From Betaproteobacteria bacterium (GTDB lineage Bacteria > Pseudomonadota > Gammaproteobacteria > Burkholderiales > Casimicrobiaceae), in assembly GCA_016717855.1 (NCBI GenBank), contig JADKEV010000022.1, positions 62,001 through 126,000 on the forward strand: a stretch of DNA of 64,000 bases, in the 5' to 3' direction. Below, one piece after another: positions 1-8,342 of this stretch. The notes beneath the pieces were generated by a model. It had not been told where the DNA came from. It did no database searches and saw only the letters and a list, made by a program, of their open reading frames with translations. A program made the position numbers and the translations under genes. Within the stretch, counting starts at the first letter, position 1; each line of letters begins with the position of its first letter.

Positions 1-1056
1 CGCGCCGTACTCGCCGGCCCGCAATCCCTGCTCGTTCACCGCCGCCAGGAGCTGGGCGCAGAAGGTCTTGCAGTCGGCGATGATGCCGAGCGCCGGCGGA
101 TAATTGCGTCCCAGCTCCTGCGGATCGATGTCGACGTGCACCAGCTTCGTCTTCGGGAAGTTCCACGAGTAGCCCGGATGCCAGCTCGACGACGAGCGAT
201 CGTCGAAGCGCGTGCCGACGGTGATGACCAGGTCGGCGTGACGTCCCGCCTGGTTCGCCGGATACGCGCCGTTGCGGCCGATGAAGCCCAGCGTGAGCAC
301 GTCGTCGGCCGGGACGCATCCCATGCCGTTGGGCGAGGTGATCACAGGAATACCGAGCTTCTGCGACACGGCGGTGAGCTCCGGCCCCGCTTCCGAGAGC
401 GCCAGTCCGTGACCGACGAAGAACACGGGCCGCCGCGCGTCGCGCAGCATCGCGACGACCTTCGCCATGTCGTCGGCCGACGCAGCCGGGCGGTGCGCTC
501 CGAGCGTGTGCGACGCCGCGGGCAGCGCGACCTCCGCCTCTTCCTGGTACACGTTGTACGGAACGTCGAGGTTCACCGGCCCGGGACGTCCCGTCACCAT
601 CGTGTCGAAAGCCTGCCGCAGCGCGAGCGGCAGCATGTCGACGCGCGTCGGCTGGAACGCGCGCTTGACCACCGGCCGCATCACCTGCGGAAAATCCGCC
701 TGGTTGTGCTTGTAGAGCTCCTGGAACGGCGCGCGGTTCATCTGCGAGGTCGGCACGTTCGAGGTGATCGCAAGGAAGGCCGATGAGTCCGCCAGCGCGG
801 TGGCCAGCGACATGACCATGTTCGCCGATCCCGGGCCGGTCGAGGTCAGCGTCGCCACGGGCTGGTGCCGGACCCGGAAGTAGGCGTCGGCCATGTGACC
901 CGCGCACTGCTCGTGCCGCGGCGACACGAGCTTCACCTTGTCGCGCACGTCGTACAGCGCGTCGAGCATACCGACGTTGCCGTGCCCGCAGATGCCGAAG
1001 ACATACGGTACCTCCTGTTGCGCCAGGTACCCGGCAATGACCTCGCTGCCTTTCAT
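1..1056 (-). CDS. Thiamine-diphosphate-dependent enzyme, acetolactate-synthase-like (3' end outside window)
   Basis: The reading frame is open for 352 codons from ATG at 1056 to the window edge, so the C-terminus is missing. The visible part is the N-terminal Pyr domain and most of the central domain of the acetolactate synthase/benzoylformate decarboxylase superfamily. It shows a VFGICGHGNVGMLDAL start, the cofactor-activating Glu in RHEQCAGHMADAY, a TSTGPGSAN loop, and a GRPGPVNLDVP stretch leading into the second domain. Members join or cleave 2-oxo acids; the substrate cannot be read from this part. A GAGGAAG ribosome site precedes the ATG. The gene is divergent from the dehydrogenase at 1296, and each has its own copy of the shared promoter element. 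Confidence 0.85.
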   Translation of the reverse strand, partial: MKGSEVIAGYLAQQEVPYVFGICGHGNVGMLDALYDVRDKVKLVSPRHEQCAGHMADAYFRVRHQPVATLTSTGPGSANMVMSLATALADSSAFLAITSNVPTSQMNRAPFQELYKHNQADFPQVMRPVVKRAFQPTRVDMLPLALRQAFDTMVTGRPGPVNLDVPYNVYQEEAEVALPAASHTLGAHRPAASADDMAKVVAMLRDARRPVFFVGHGLALSEAGPELTAVSQKLGIPVITSPNGMGCVPADDVLTLGFIGRNGAYPANQAGRHADLVITVGTRFDDRSSSSWHPGYSWNFPKTKLVHVDIDPQELGRNYPPALGIIADCKTFCAQLLAAVNEQGLRAGEYGA

Positions 1057-1116
1057 GTCTTCCTCGGTGGGGTTGTTCGATTCACGATTGGCAATTTGCA
1101 ACGGGACCAATCGAGC

Positions 1117-1158
1117 TGTCCAGACGGATTTTCTTGGTGCACAGAAACATTCGCTAAC
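1117..1158 (-). promoter_or_regulatory. Shared promoter-like element, site 1 (for the TPP enzyme)
   Basis: Read on the minus strand: GTTAGCG, three bases, GTTTCTG, then after an A-rich spacer CGTCTGGAC. The second box starts 21 bp before CGTCT. It lies about 70 bp upstream of the ATG at 1056 and back to back with site 2, 5 bp away. Confidence 0.6.
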
Positions 1159-1162
1159 CAAT

Positions 1163-1206
1163 GTCAGCCCAACTTACCGTCGGGGGCATAAAAGCCGACT
1201 GGAATC
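1163..1206 (+). promoter_or_regulatory. Shared promoter-like element, site 2
   Basis: GTCAGCC-CAA-CTTACCG followed, 22 bp from the TTACCG box, by CGACTGGAA after ATAAAAGC. It is about 100 bp upstream of the ATG at 1296. A longer in-frame start at 1161 would put this element inside the protein, which is why 1296 is preferred. Confidence 0.7.
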
Positions 1207-1295
1207 GCGCGGGCTGCAGCGACGACAATGTCGCAGCGGCGGCAATTGATGGGTGGCATGACGATGCCCCGGGCGGACAAACAGGGAAGAAGACG

Positions 1296-2192
1296 ATGCG
1301 CGTTGGATATGTCGGATTGGGAGCGATGGGCGGCAGCCTGGCCCGCCATCTCGTCGGCAAGTACTCGTTGACGGTCCTCGACCTGCACCGGCCGGCGGTC
1401 GCGGCGTTCGAGCAGCTGGGCGCGGGAAGCGCCGCATCGCCCGCGGATCTCGCGCGCCGCTCGGATCTCGTGCTGCTCTGCCTGCCGCGCAGCTCCGACG
1501 TCGAGCGCGTGATCTTCGGGCCGGGCGGCCTCGCCGAAGGCCTCGCGCCGGGCGCGGCCGTTGTCGACCAGACGAGCGGCATCCCGGAACAGACGCGGGA
1601 CTTCGCGCGACGTCTCGCCGAATGTGGCGTCGGGATGATCGATGCCCCCGTCTCCGGCGCGATGGCGACCGCGGCGGCGGGTACGATCTCGATCATCGCC
1701 TCCGGCCCGCTGTCGACCTTCCGGACGGCCGAGCCCGTGCTGCGCGCGATCAGCGCCAACGTGTTCCACTGCGGCGAGCGCGTCGGCAACGGCCAGACGA
1801 TCAAGTCGATCAACAACCTGATGAACGTGGGCTGCCGCCTGTCGACTCTGGAGACCGTGGCGATGGGCCGCAAGCTGGGCCTGTCGCTCGCATCGATGAT
1901 CGAGGCCTTGAACGCGACGACCGCGCGCAACTACACCACGCAGGGCATGCTGCCCGCGATCGCCGCGGGCCGGCAGTCGACAAAGTTCGCGCTCGCCCTC
2001 CAGGTGAAGGACATGCACCAGGCCATGACGCTGGGCGAGGGCAAGGTGCCGATGCCGATCGCGACCGCGTCGCGCGGCCTGCTGCAGATCGCACTCAACA
2101 TGCTGGGGCAGGACGCCCAGCTCGAACAGATAATCGGCTTTGTCGAATCGATGGCGGCAACGCGCTTCGTCGATCGCGGCGCGCCGGCATAG
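1296..2192 (+). CDS. NAD(P)-dependent 3-hydroxyisobutyrate dehydrogenase family protein
   Basis: A 298-residue beta-hydroxyacid dehydrogenase. It has a dinucleotide fold with GYVGLGAMGG at residues 4-13, the substrate loop DAPVSG at 116-121, and the catalytic region GQTIKSINNLM with Lys170 and Asn173/174. Length and motif order match 3-hydroxyisobutyrate and tartronate-semialdehyde reductases, which interconvert a 2-methyl- or 2-hydroxy-substituted 3-hydroxy acid and its semialdehyde. The start at 1296 has an AGGGAAGAAG ribosome site and begins exactly at the fold. The next gene follows after 9 bp and is a paralogue. The substrate is not determined. Confidence 0.85.
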   Translation: MRVGYVGLGAMGGSLARHLVGKYSLTVLDLHRPAVAAFEQLGAGSAASPADLARRSDLVLLCLPRSSDVERVIFGPGGLAEGLAPGAAVVDQTSGIPEQTRDFARRLAECGVGMIDAPVSGAMATAAAGTISIIASGPLSTFRTAEPVLRAISANVFHCGERVGNGQTIKSINNLMNVGCRLSTLETVAMGRKLGLSLASMIEALNATTARNYTTQGMLPAIAAGRQSTKFALALQVKDMHQAMTLGEGKVPMPIATASRGLLQIALNMLGQDAQLEQIIGFVESMAATRFVDRGAPA

Positions 2193-2201
2193 GACTTCGA
2201 C

Positions 2202-3077
2202 ATGGACGTCGGATATGTGGGAAGCGGCTGGCTGGCCACGGCGGCGGCGAGCCGGCTCGCCGGCGCGCGCGAGATCTTCGTCTGCGGACCCTTCGCCGCC
2301 ACGGTGCAGGGCAGCGCGGCGCGCGCGGACTCGCTGACGGGGCTCGCGCGCCGGTGCAACGTCGTGTTCGTCGACCTAGGGAGCCAGGAAGCGGCCCGAA
2401 ATGCGCTGTTCGGCCCGGACGGCATGGAATCGTCACTCGCGGCCGGAACGATCGTCGTCGACCAGTCGGTGGGCGATCCGGACGAGACGCGCGCGATGGC
2501 GGCCCGCCTTGCGGAGCGCGGGGTCGTGCTGCTCGACGCACCCATCCACTGCGAGCGGGCGGCGGAGATGCCCGAAGCCACCGCGATCCTCTGCGGCGGA
2601 CCGCAGGACGCCGTCGATGCCGTGCGCCCGCTGCTCGAGATCATCTGTCCCAGGGTCGTTCACTGCGGTGACACGGGAAGCGGGCACGCGATGCGGATCG
2701 TGACCGGCGCCGTCGCCGCCTGCAATCGGCTCGTGACATACGAGTGCGCGGCGATCGGCGTGACCAATGGCGTTGCGCTCCAGGACCTCGCCACGGTCAT
2801 CACGCAAAGCTCCGGGTACAACAGCGCGACGGCGCGCGTCCTGCCGGTCCTCGGCGAGGGTGGGTGCACGGCAGATGTCGAGCTGGCCGCGGCGGCCCAC
2901 GAGCTGGCGCTTGCGGCACGGCTCGCGCGCCGCACCGGCGCGCCGATGGTCATCGCGAACCTCGTAGGCTGCCTTGTCGAAAGCGCGGCCGCCGCGCACG
3001 GGAAATCGGCCACGCTCGACTCGCTCGCGCGCTTCCATGAACAGGGCGCCGGCATCGACTTCGCGCGGCCAAGTTAG
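2202..3077 (+). CDS. 3-hydroxyisobutyrate dehydrogenase-like protein lacking the catalytic Lys
   Basis: A 291-residue paralogue of the preceding gene and probably co-transcribed with it. The fold is kept (GYVGSGWLA near the N-terminus, a DAPIHCERA substrate loop around 112-120). At the position of the family's catalytic GxxxKxxNN the sequence reads GSGHAMRIVTGAV, so the Lys is Arg165 and both Asn are lost. It may be a non-catalytic partner, a divergent imine-reductase-like enzyme, or a decaying copy. The TAG stop lies inside the next promoter element. Confidence 0.75.
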   Translation: MDVGYVGSGWLATAAASRLAGAREIFVCGPFAATVQGSAARADSLTGLARRCNVVFVDLGSQEAARNALFGPDGMESSLAAGTIVVDQSVGDPDETRAMAARLAERGVVLLDAPIHCERAAEMPEATAILCGGPQDAVDAVRPLLEIICPRVVHCGDTGSGHAMRIVTGAVAACNRLVTYECAAIGVTNGVALQDLATVITQSSGYNSATARVLPVLGEGGCTADVELAAAAHELALAARLARRTGAPMVIANLVGCLVESAAAAHGKSATLDSLARFHEQGAGIDFARPS

Positions 3078-3115
3078 CGCAACTTACCGTCTGCAGCAAA
3101 AAAAGCGACTCGACT
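3073..3115 (+). promoter_or_regulatory. Shared promoter-like element, site 3
   Basis: GTTAGCG-CAA-CTTACCG, an A7 tract, then GCGACTCGAC; 22 bp from TTACCG to CGACT. This copy is closest to the consensus. It overlaps the stop codon of the preceding gene and lies about 64 bp before the ATG at 3170. Confidence 0.7.
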
Positions 3116-3169
3116 CGCTTGGACGCAGTCCGGAGAATCGTCGCGTACACCTTCACGATTGACCGACCC

Positions 3170-4447
3170 ATGGCAAACGAGCTCCGCGTCCCCCTCCCCC
3201 TGACAGGCGTCAAGGTCGTCGAGCTCTGTCATCTGATCGCGGGGCCGTACTGCTGCCAGATGCTCGCCGACGAAGGCGCAACGGTGATCAAGGTCGAGCC
3301 GCCCGAGGGCGAGCTGACGCGCCACCGCGCGCCGGCGCGGCACAGCGCCGAGGGCGAGGTCACGGCCTACTACGCATCGCTCAATCGCGGCAAGCAGAGC
3401 ATCGTCCTCGACCTGAAGAATCCGGAAGGCGCCGCGCTGATGGCGAAGCTGGTCGCGTCGGCGGACGTGTTCGTCACCAACATGCGCATCTCCGCGCTGG
3501 AGCGTCTCAACCTGCATCCGAAGACGCTCCGCGAGCGGTACCCGCGGCTGATCGTCGCAGCGATCTCGGGCTTCGGCATGGACAACGCCGGCGAGCACGC
3601 GAACCGCGCCGGCCTCGCGATCGTCGCCGAAGCGATGTCCGGCGCGACCGGCCTCACTCGCGATCACTCCGGCAATCCGGTGTGGTGCGGATTCGCGCTC
3701 GGCGACATCACGGCCGCGGTCGCCGCCCACGCGGGAGTCCTCCTCGCGCTGCGCAACCAGGAGCATTACGGCTTTGGCCGCCTGCTCGACCTGGGCCTCG
3801 TCGAGTGCATGCTGCCGATGGTGTCGGTCGCCATGGGTCGCGTGCAGGTCGAGGGCGAAGGCATGTCGGGCTTCACCGGCTCGAACAGTTTCCACGGCAT
3901 TCCCTACGGCGCGTTTCCCGCGGCTGACGGCGCGGTCAACATCGGCGTGAATCGTGACGACTTCTGGCGCCGCTTCTGCACGGCGATGGGGAAGCCCGGG
4001 CTGGGCACCGATCCGCGCTATGCGACATATGTCGATCGGGTGAAACGGCAAAAGGAGGTCCACGAGCTCACGGAGGCGTTCACGCGACAGCACACGCGCG
4101 CCGAGATCGTCGCCAAGCTGATCGAGGTCGACGTGCCGGTCGCATCGATCCTCGGCCTGAAGGAAGTGATCCGCGACAATCACCTCAATAGCCGCGGCGC
4201 GCTGTGGGACGTCGACGACGGCATCGGCGGCACGTTCACGCTGCCGGCCAACGCCTGCTGGCTCGAGCGGCCCGAGCACAAGCTGCGCATTCCGCGCCTT
4301 GGCGAAAGCCGGGACGGCATCCTGCAGAACGAGCTCGGACTGTCGCCGGATGAGATCGCGCGGCTCGCCAACTCGGGCGCGTTCGGCAGCGGCAAACCCA
4401 GGGTGGCGGCAAAGAAGGGCACCGTCGAGGATCCGGCGCTCCTCTAA
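3170..4447 (+). CDS. Class III (CaiB/BaiF-type) CoA-transferase
   Basis: A 425-residue protein that moves CoA between carboxylic acids. The family N-terminus is LTGVKVVELCHLIAGPY with LADEGATVIKVEPP following. The catalytic aspartate of this family, which forms the aspartyl-CoA thioester, is Asp179 in FALGDITAA. The C-terminal part has the usual linker and lid region. The start at 3170 is preferred to one 17 codons upstream because the upstream codons fall in the leader after the promoter element. An MmgE/PrpD gene follows after 18 bp, suggesting CoA activation and dehydration of the same acid. The acyl substrate is unknown. Confidence 0.88.
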   Translation: MANELRVPLPLTGVKVVELCHLIAGPYCCQMLADEGATVIKVEPPEGELTRHRAPARHSAEGEVTAYYASLNRGKQSIVLDLKNPEGAALMAKLVASADVFVTNMRISALERLNLHPKTLRERYPRLIVAAISGFGMDNAGEHANRAGLAIVAEAMSGATGLTRDHSGNPVWCGFALGDITAAVAAHAGVLLALRNQEHYGFGRLLDLGLVECMLPMVSVAMGRVQVEGEGMSGFTGSNSFHGIPYGAFPAADGAVNIGVNRDDFWRRFCTAMGKPGLGTDPRYATYVDRVKRQKEVHELTEAFTRQHTRAEIVAKLIEVDVPVASILGLKEVIRDNHLNSRGALWDVDDGIGGTFTLPANACWLERPEHKLRIPRLGESRDGILQNELGLSPDEIARLANSGAFGSGKPRVAAKKGTVEDPALL

Positions 4448-4465
4448 CGTCGATCGATCGCCGCA

Positions 4466-5873
4466 ATGTCCATCCGCAACGCAATCGAGCCGGTGCCGGC
4501 GGCGCATGATCTCGTCCACGACTTCGCGGCATTCGTGGCCGTTGCGCGGTACGAGGACGTGCCGGCGCCGGCGCGTGAAGCGGCGAAGAAGAGCATCCTC
4601 GACACGCTGGGCGTCATCATCGCGGCGAGCGGCGCGGACGCCCGTGTCGGCGCATTCGTCGACGTCGCGTGCGAAGCCGGCGGCGCCGCGGAGAGCACCG
4701 TGCTCGGATTCGGCCGGCGCGCCGGCGCTGCAGGCCGCGTTCGCGAACGGCGTGCTTGCGCATCGCCTCGATTTCGACGACCGCACGCCCTGGGGTGCCC
4801 ACGGCGACAGCTCGGCCGTACCGGCAGCGCTCGCCCTCTGCGAGCGCGCGGGCGGAATCAGCGGCAAGGAGTTGATCGTCGCGATCGCCATTGCGCAGGA
4901 CCTGTTCATCCGCCTGCGCTGCAATGTCGGCTGGCGCAAGGACTGGAACCTTTCGTCGGTCGTCGGCGTCTTTTCCGCGACCGCGGCGGCGGCCCGCGTG
5001 CTCGGCCTCGACCGCGACCGGACCGCGCACGCCCTCGGGATCGCAAGCATGCAGTCGGCGGGAACGATGGAGCTCATCTTCGGAACCGGCGGCGACCTGC
5101 GCGGAGCCTATGCGGGCTTCACCGCGCAGGGTGCGGTGCTCGCCGCGCTGCTCGCGCAAAAGGGCATCACCGGCATCTCGTCGCTGTTCGAGGGCAAGGC
5201 CGGCGTGTTCAACGTCTACTTCGGCGGCGCGTATGAGCGGGGCGCCATGCTGAAGGACCTCGGCACCGCCTTCCTCGGCGCGAGCATGCTCTACAAGCCG
5301 TGGCCCACCGTCGGCATCGCGCACACGTACATCCACGCGACGATAGAGGCGATGCGGGCACACGCGCTGCGTCCGTCCGACATCGAGCAGATCCGCGTGT
5401 CCGTCGGCGACTTCCAGTTGCGGATGTGCACGCCGCTCGAGGAGCGGCGCTCGCCACGGGCGCCCGTCGATGCCAAGTTCAGCCTGCCGTTCTGCATCGC
5501 CGTAGCGGCCGTTCGCGGCGACGTCGGAATCTCCGACTTCGCGCCCGCCGCGCTGCGCGATCCCGATGTGCTGGCGATGGCGCAACGGATCGTGCCCGTG
5601 CCGGACGACAGCGTCGACTGGACGCACGAATCGCCCGAAGGCCGCATCGAGATCGTGACCCGCGACGGACGCTCGTTCGTCCGGGTCGGGAACCAGGTGC
5701 CCGGGAGTCCGGAAGCGCCGCTCGCTTGGGATCGGATCGCGCGCAAGTTCGCCGCTTGCGCATCGTGTGCCGCGACCCCTATCGCGACGGAGCGCGTCGC
5801 CGCGGCCGTGGCGATGGCGCGCGATCTGGAACGCCTCGACGACGCCACCGACCTCATCCGTGCGATCGCATGA
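4466..5873 (+). CDS. MmgE/PrpD family protein, frameshifted near 4715
   Basis: Related to 2-methylcitrate dehydratase, cis-aconitate decarboxylase and iminodisuccinate epimerase. The N-terminal frame starts at ATG 4466 and reads through AAKKSILDTLGV to ESTVLGFGRR. The rest (APALQAAFANGVLAHRLDFDDRTPWG onward, to the stop at 5873) is in the next frame. Comparison with the neighbour at 5987 places the lesion at 4711-4725 in a GGCCGGCGCGCC stretch and fits loss of two bases. As sequenced, the first frame ends at 5236. Everything downstream of the shift is intact, so sequence error or a very recent mutation are both possible. It is a tandem paralogue of the next gene. Confidence 0.8.
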
Positions 5874-5911
5874 CGGCTTTCGGGTACGACCGGGCGGACC
5901 GCAGTCGCGCG

Positions 5912-5954
5912 GTTAGCGCGACTTACGTTGACGGCGGGAAAAGTCGACTGGACC
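5912..5954 (+). promoter_or_regulatory. Shared promoter-like element, site 4
   Basis: GTTAGCG-CGA-CTTACGT, then GGGAAAAGT and CGACTGGAC; 22 bp from TTACG to CGACT. It lies 42 bp before the ATG at 5987, between two MmgE/PrpD paralogues, so the second copy can be expressed independently of the first. Confidence 0.7.
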
Positions 5955-5986
5955 CTCGGCGAGCCCGCCCGCAAACTCCCCTGACA

Positions 5987-7372
5987 ATGACCGATCAACA
6001 CGACATCGTCGACGACTTCGCGCGCGTGGCGGCCTGCACGCGCTTCGAAGATCTCTCCGCCGGCGCGATCGACGCGGCGAAGAAGAGCGTCCTCGACACG
6101 CTCGGCGTCGCGCTCGCCGCGAGCGGCATGGCGCCCGCCGTGCGCGGCCTTGTGGACCTCGTGCAGGAGACCGGCGGCAAGCCGGAGAGCACCGTGCTCG
6201 GCTCGGGCGTGCGCGTCCCCGCGATGATGGCGGCGCTCGCCAACGGCGCCATGGCCCACTGCCTCGATTTCGACGACCAGACGCCGTGGGGCCAGCACGC
6301 GGCGAGCTCGGCGGTCCCGACCGCGCTGGCGCTCGCCGAACGCCGCGGCGGGGTCTCGGGCCGCCGACTGATCGTCGCGATCGCGATCGCCCAGGACTTG
6401 TTCGCGCGCCTGCGGTGCAACGTCGGCTGGCGTCACGACTGGAACCTCTCGTCGATGGCTGGAGTCTACTCGGCAACGGCCGCCGGCGCGCACGTGCTCG
6501 AGCTCGACGCCGGGCGCACGGCGCATGCGCTGGGGATCGCGAGCTTGCACTCGTGCGGCACGATGGAAACAATCTTCGGCGTGGGCACCGACCTGCGGGG
6601 CATGTACGCCGGCTTCACCGCGAGGGGCGCAGTGCTCGCGGCGCTGCTCGCCGACCGGGGGATCACCGGCATCCGGACGCTGTTCGAAGGCCCGGCCGGC
6701 ATCTTCAACGTGTACTTCGGCGGCAGGTACGATCGCGAGGGAATGCTGAAGGACCTTGGCGCGGACTTCCTGGGCGCGTCGACGCTGTACAAGTACTGGC
6801 CGGCCGTCGGCAACGTCCACACGTACGTGCACGCGGTGATCGAGCTGATGAAGGAACAGCACCTCGCGCCGCGCGACATCGAGGCTATTCGCGTCTACGT
6901 CGGCGACTTCCACCAGCGGATGTGCCAGCCGCCCGCCATGCGGCGCGCGCCGCGCACGCTGGTCGACGCGAAGTTCAGCCTCCCGTTTTGCGTCGCGATC
7001 GCCGCGGCCAAGGGGCGGATGGGCGTGTCCGACTTCACCGCGAGCGGCCTCGAGGATCCCGAGGTGCTCGCGATGGCGCAGCGTATCGAGCCGATCGAGG
7101 ACAGCCGCTTCGACTGGAAGCTCGAACTGCCGAGCGGCGTCGTCGATCTGGTCACGCGCGACGGACGCCGGTTCACCCGCGTCGGCGACCGCGTGCCCGG
7201 CGGCCCCGAGGCGCCGCTGACGTGGGATCAGATCGCGCGGAAGTTCGCCGACTGCGCGTCGTGTGCCGCGCGCACGATCGCGCCCGAGCGGATCCGCAAG
7301 GCGCAGGATTTCGCGCACGGTCTCGAGTCGCTCGCCGACGCGACCGAGCTCGTGCGAACGCTGGCCGGCTGA
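5987..7372 (+). CDS. MmgE/PrpD family protein (intact tandem copy)
   Basis: A 461-residue member of the MmgE/PrpD fold: an all-helical N-terminal domain (AAKKSVLDTLGVALAASG, CLDFDDQTPWG, GWRHDWNLSS) and an alpha/beta C-terminal lid (KFSLPFCVAIAAAKG). It is closely similar to the gene at 4466 along its whole length, including the TPWG and CNVGWR motifs, so it is a tandem duplicate. Family members dehydrate or decarboxylate tri- and dicarboxylic acids such as 2-methylcitrate; which one cannot be told. The start is the first ATG after the promoter element. Confidence 0.85.
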   Translation: MTDQHDIVDDFARVAACTRFEDLSAGAIDAAKKSVLDTLGVALAASGMAPAVRGLVDLVQETGGKPESTVLGSGVRVPAMMAALANGAMAHCLDFDDQTPWGQHAASSAVPTALALAERRGGVSGRRLIVAIAIAQDLFARLRCNVGWRHDWNLSSMAGVYSATAAGAHVLELDAGRTAHALGIASLHSCGTMETIFGVGTDLRGMYAGFTARGAVLAALLADRGITGIRTLFEGPAGIFNVYFGGRYDREGMLKDLGADFLGASTLYKYWPAVGNVHTYVHAVIELMKEQHLAPRDIEAIRVYVGDFHQRMCQPPAMRRAPRTLVDAKFSLPFCVAIAAAKGRMGVSDFTASGLEDPEVLAMAQRIEPIEDSRFDWKLELPSGVVDLVTRDGRRFTRVGDRVPGGPEAPLTWDQIARKFADCASCAARTIAPERIRKAQDFAHGLESLADATELVRTLAG

Positions 7373-7412
7373 CTTTGCACCACCTCATTCCACAACCCCT
7401 GGAGGAAGCACC

Positions 7413-7469
7413 ATGAAATTGCTCCGCAGAAACAAGATCGTCAAGGATCTCGGCCTCGAGAAGCAGTAA
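7413..7469 (+). CDS. 18-codon ORF with a strong ribosome binding site, possible leader peptide
   Basis: The peptide MKLLRRNKIVKDLGLEKQ starts 7 bases after a near-perfect GGAGGAAG site. It ends with TAA 14 bp before the ATG at 7484, which has no ribosome site of its own (CCAACGCCACCG precedes it). This layout is typical of translational coupling, in which ribosomes leaving the short frame restart on the next gene. The peptide is basic and has no membrane segment. I do not recognise it; it could equally be the remnant of a longer gene. Confidence 0.45.
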   Translation: MKLLRRNKIVKDLGLEKQ

Positions 7470-7483
7470 CGCCAACGCCACCG

Positions 7484-8320
7484 ATGCATCGAATCGTGAT
7501 CGCGAACATCAACGACCGCTTCGCCGTCGACACCTACTCCTACACCCTGCAGTGGCCGGCGATCGACTGCCTGCGCGCGCTGGCGACCCGCGGCTATCGC
7601 GAGTTCGAACTGCAGATGTATCCGGGCCACCTGTGGCCGGCGCACATCGACCCGGCGGGCCGTCGCGCGCTCCGCGACTTCCTCGATGCCAACGGCCTCT
7701 CTGTCGTCACGCTCAACATGCCGAACATCGATCTCAACATCGCCGCGGCAACGACCGACATGCGCGAGATGACGCTTGGCATTCTCGGCCGCGTGGTCGA
7801 GCTCGCGGGCGACCTGGGCGTCGAGGGGGTCGTAATCGGAACGGGCAAGGCGAATCCGCTGTTCCCGATGCCGCGCAGCCAGCTGGTCGAGCACTTCTAC
7901 CGGGGGCTCGACCGGCTGCTGCCGCTGGCGCGCGATGCGGGCACGGCGATCTACGTCGAGAACATGCCGTTTGCGTTCGCGCCCGGCATCCTCGACATGC
8001 TCGACGTGCTGACAGCGTACGGGAACGATGGTATCGGCGTCGTCTACGACGTCGCCAATGGACACTTCATGAAGGAGGACATCGCGCTCGCGCTGCGCGC
8101 CTGCGCGCCGCGCCTCCGCGCCGTCCACCTTTCCGATACCGACCAGGTGGCCTACAGGCATGCGGCCGTGGGACTGGGAACGGTAGACTTCAGCATCCTT
8201 CCCGCCGCGCTCGCGGCGGTTGGGTTCGCGCGCCGGCCGATCCTCGAGATCATCGCCCCGAGCGACCCCGACGACGCGATCGATCGCAGCGCTCGCGCGC
8301 TGTTGGCGGCGGGATTTTGA
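7484..8320 (+). CDS. Xylose-isomerase-like TIM-barrel protein (sugar phosphate isomerase/epimerase family)
   Basis: A 278-residue AP-endonuclease-2/xylose-isomerase-like barrel. The candidate divalent-metal ligands sit at the expected strand ends: Glu159 in YVENMPFAF, Asp189 and His194 in VYDVANGH, His215 in AVHLSDTD, and Glu255 in LEIIAPS. Members isomerise or epimerise sugars and hydroxy-oxo acids, or dehydrate inosose-type substrates. It lies between an MmgE/PrpD gene and an aldehyde dehydrogenase, so a small hydroxy acid is as likely as a sugar. Translation probably depends on the short frame just upstream. Confidence 0.78.
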   Translation: MHRIVIANINDRFAVDTYSYTLQWPAIDCLRALATRGYREFELQMYPGHLWPAHIDPAGRRALRDFLDANGLSVVTLNMPNIDLNIAAATTDMREMTLGILGRVVELAGDLGVEGVVIGTGKANPLFPMPRSQLVEHFYRGLDRLLPLARDAGTAIYVENMPFAFAPGILDMLDVLTAYGNDGIGVVYDVANGHFMKEDIALALRACAPRLRAVHLSDTDQVAYRHAAVGLGTVDFSILPAALAAVGFARRPILEIIAPSDPDDAIDRSARALLAAGF

Positions 8321-8342
8321 ACAGGCAACAACTCAAACCAGA

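Noticed and set aside
136..786. Plus-strand Arg/His-rich frame in the first kilobase
   Set aside because: It is the antisense shadow of the thiamine-diphosphate enzyme, which has conserved motifs on the minus strand.
1161..1295. Longer N-terminus for the dehydrogenase at 1296
   Set aside because: The extra 45 codons cover the shared promoter element and encode no family sequence; the fold starts at MRVGYVG.
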